From contig OZ244783.1 in the NCBI GenBank assembly GCA_965219635.1, positions 1,798,001-1,862,000 of the forward strand: a stretch of 64,000 nt of DNA, given 5' to 3'. The position numbers and the translations under genes were made by a program. The notes below the pieces were generated by a model that was given only the letters and a program-made list of their open reading frames with translations, ran no database searches and had not been told where the DNA came from. The stretch comes from JAPOXR01 sp965219635 (GTDB taxonomy: Bacteria; Pseudomonadota; Alphaproteobacteria; Rhodobacterales; Rhodobacteraceae). This document shows, piece by piece, positions 63,923 through 64,000 of this stretch (the stretch's first letter is position 1; each line of letters opens with the position of its first letter).

Positions 63923-64000
63923 CCAAGCGCCCGGAACCGGCCACCCTGAAGCGGCTGCGCCGGCAATGTACGATATGGCGTGCCGTTCAGATTCCCTTGG

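Noticed and set aside
1..64000. CRISPR arrays, insertion sequences, prophage genes, toxin-antitoxin pairs or defence islands
   Set aside because: No regularly spaced repeats, transposase, integrase, phage structural or nuclease-type proteins were seen among the supported reading frames.

Overview
The window reads as a chromosomal segment of an alphaproteobacterium, most likely close to the Rhodobacterales/roseobacter group. GC content looks like the upper fifties by eye. Supporting signs are the monofunctional hisB-hisH-hisA-hisF-hisE operon, a suhB-type gene beside efp, small conserved proteins of the DUF6280, DUF4174 and DUF3108 types, a TRAP uptake operon, and a propionyl-CoA carboxylase/methylmalonyl-CoA mutase route. 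No phage, insertion sequence, CRISPR array or toxin-antitoxin gene was found. Gene identities come from motifs and remembered families; no database search was run.

Layout. 1-13.1 kb: an accessory catabolic cluster with a luciferase-like flavin monooxygenase (cut by the window edge), alpha/beta hydrolase, two SDR dehydrogenases, an MFS carrier, an FMN reductase, a TRAP transporter (dctP-dctQ-dctM), an aldehyde dehydrogenase, a GMC flavoprotein dehydrogenase, an NmrA-like reductase and a SnoaL-like protein. Together they look like uptake and oxidative breakdown of an unidentified carbonyl or alcohol-containing organic compound. 13.7-14.7 kb: a TerC membrane protein and tRNA-Gly(GCC). 15.2-18.45 kb: a compositionally distinct three-gene sugar-type ABC importer without an ATPase, preceded by a perfect 27-bp palindrome and a good promoter. 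19-24.6 kb: an EamA exporter, GNAT acetyltransferases and the his operon. 24.7-29.9 kb: tRNA-Tyr, rlmB, a CoA-binding protein, an O-acetylhomoserine sulfhydrylase and a large two-headed envelope protein. 30.2-38 kb: prpE, upp, guaD, mgtE and methylmalonyl-CoA mutase. 38.3-45.6 kb: a dTDP-L-rhamnose and glycosyltransferase cluster. 45.9-50.4 kb: a DUF4174 protein, pccA, a small lipoprotein and pccB. 50.5-64 kb: housekeeping and transport genes (Bcr/CflA, EamA, yebC, amtB, ygfZ, a suhB-like gene, efp, meaB, rpmB, a PCuAC chaperone, lepA).

Connections. PrpE, PccB/PccA, the mutase and its MeaB chaperone form a propionate to succinyl-CoA route scattered over 30 kb. The rhamnose cluster sits between the mutase and the DUF4174/pcc block and may be an insertion into an older, continuous locus. 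Both binding-protein-dependent transporters carry a strong stem-loop directly after the binding-protein gene. The suhB-like protein has lost most catalytic metal ligands of the inositol monophosphatase family while remaining full length, and is the most striking single-gene anomaly.
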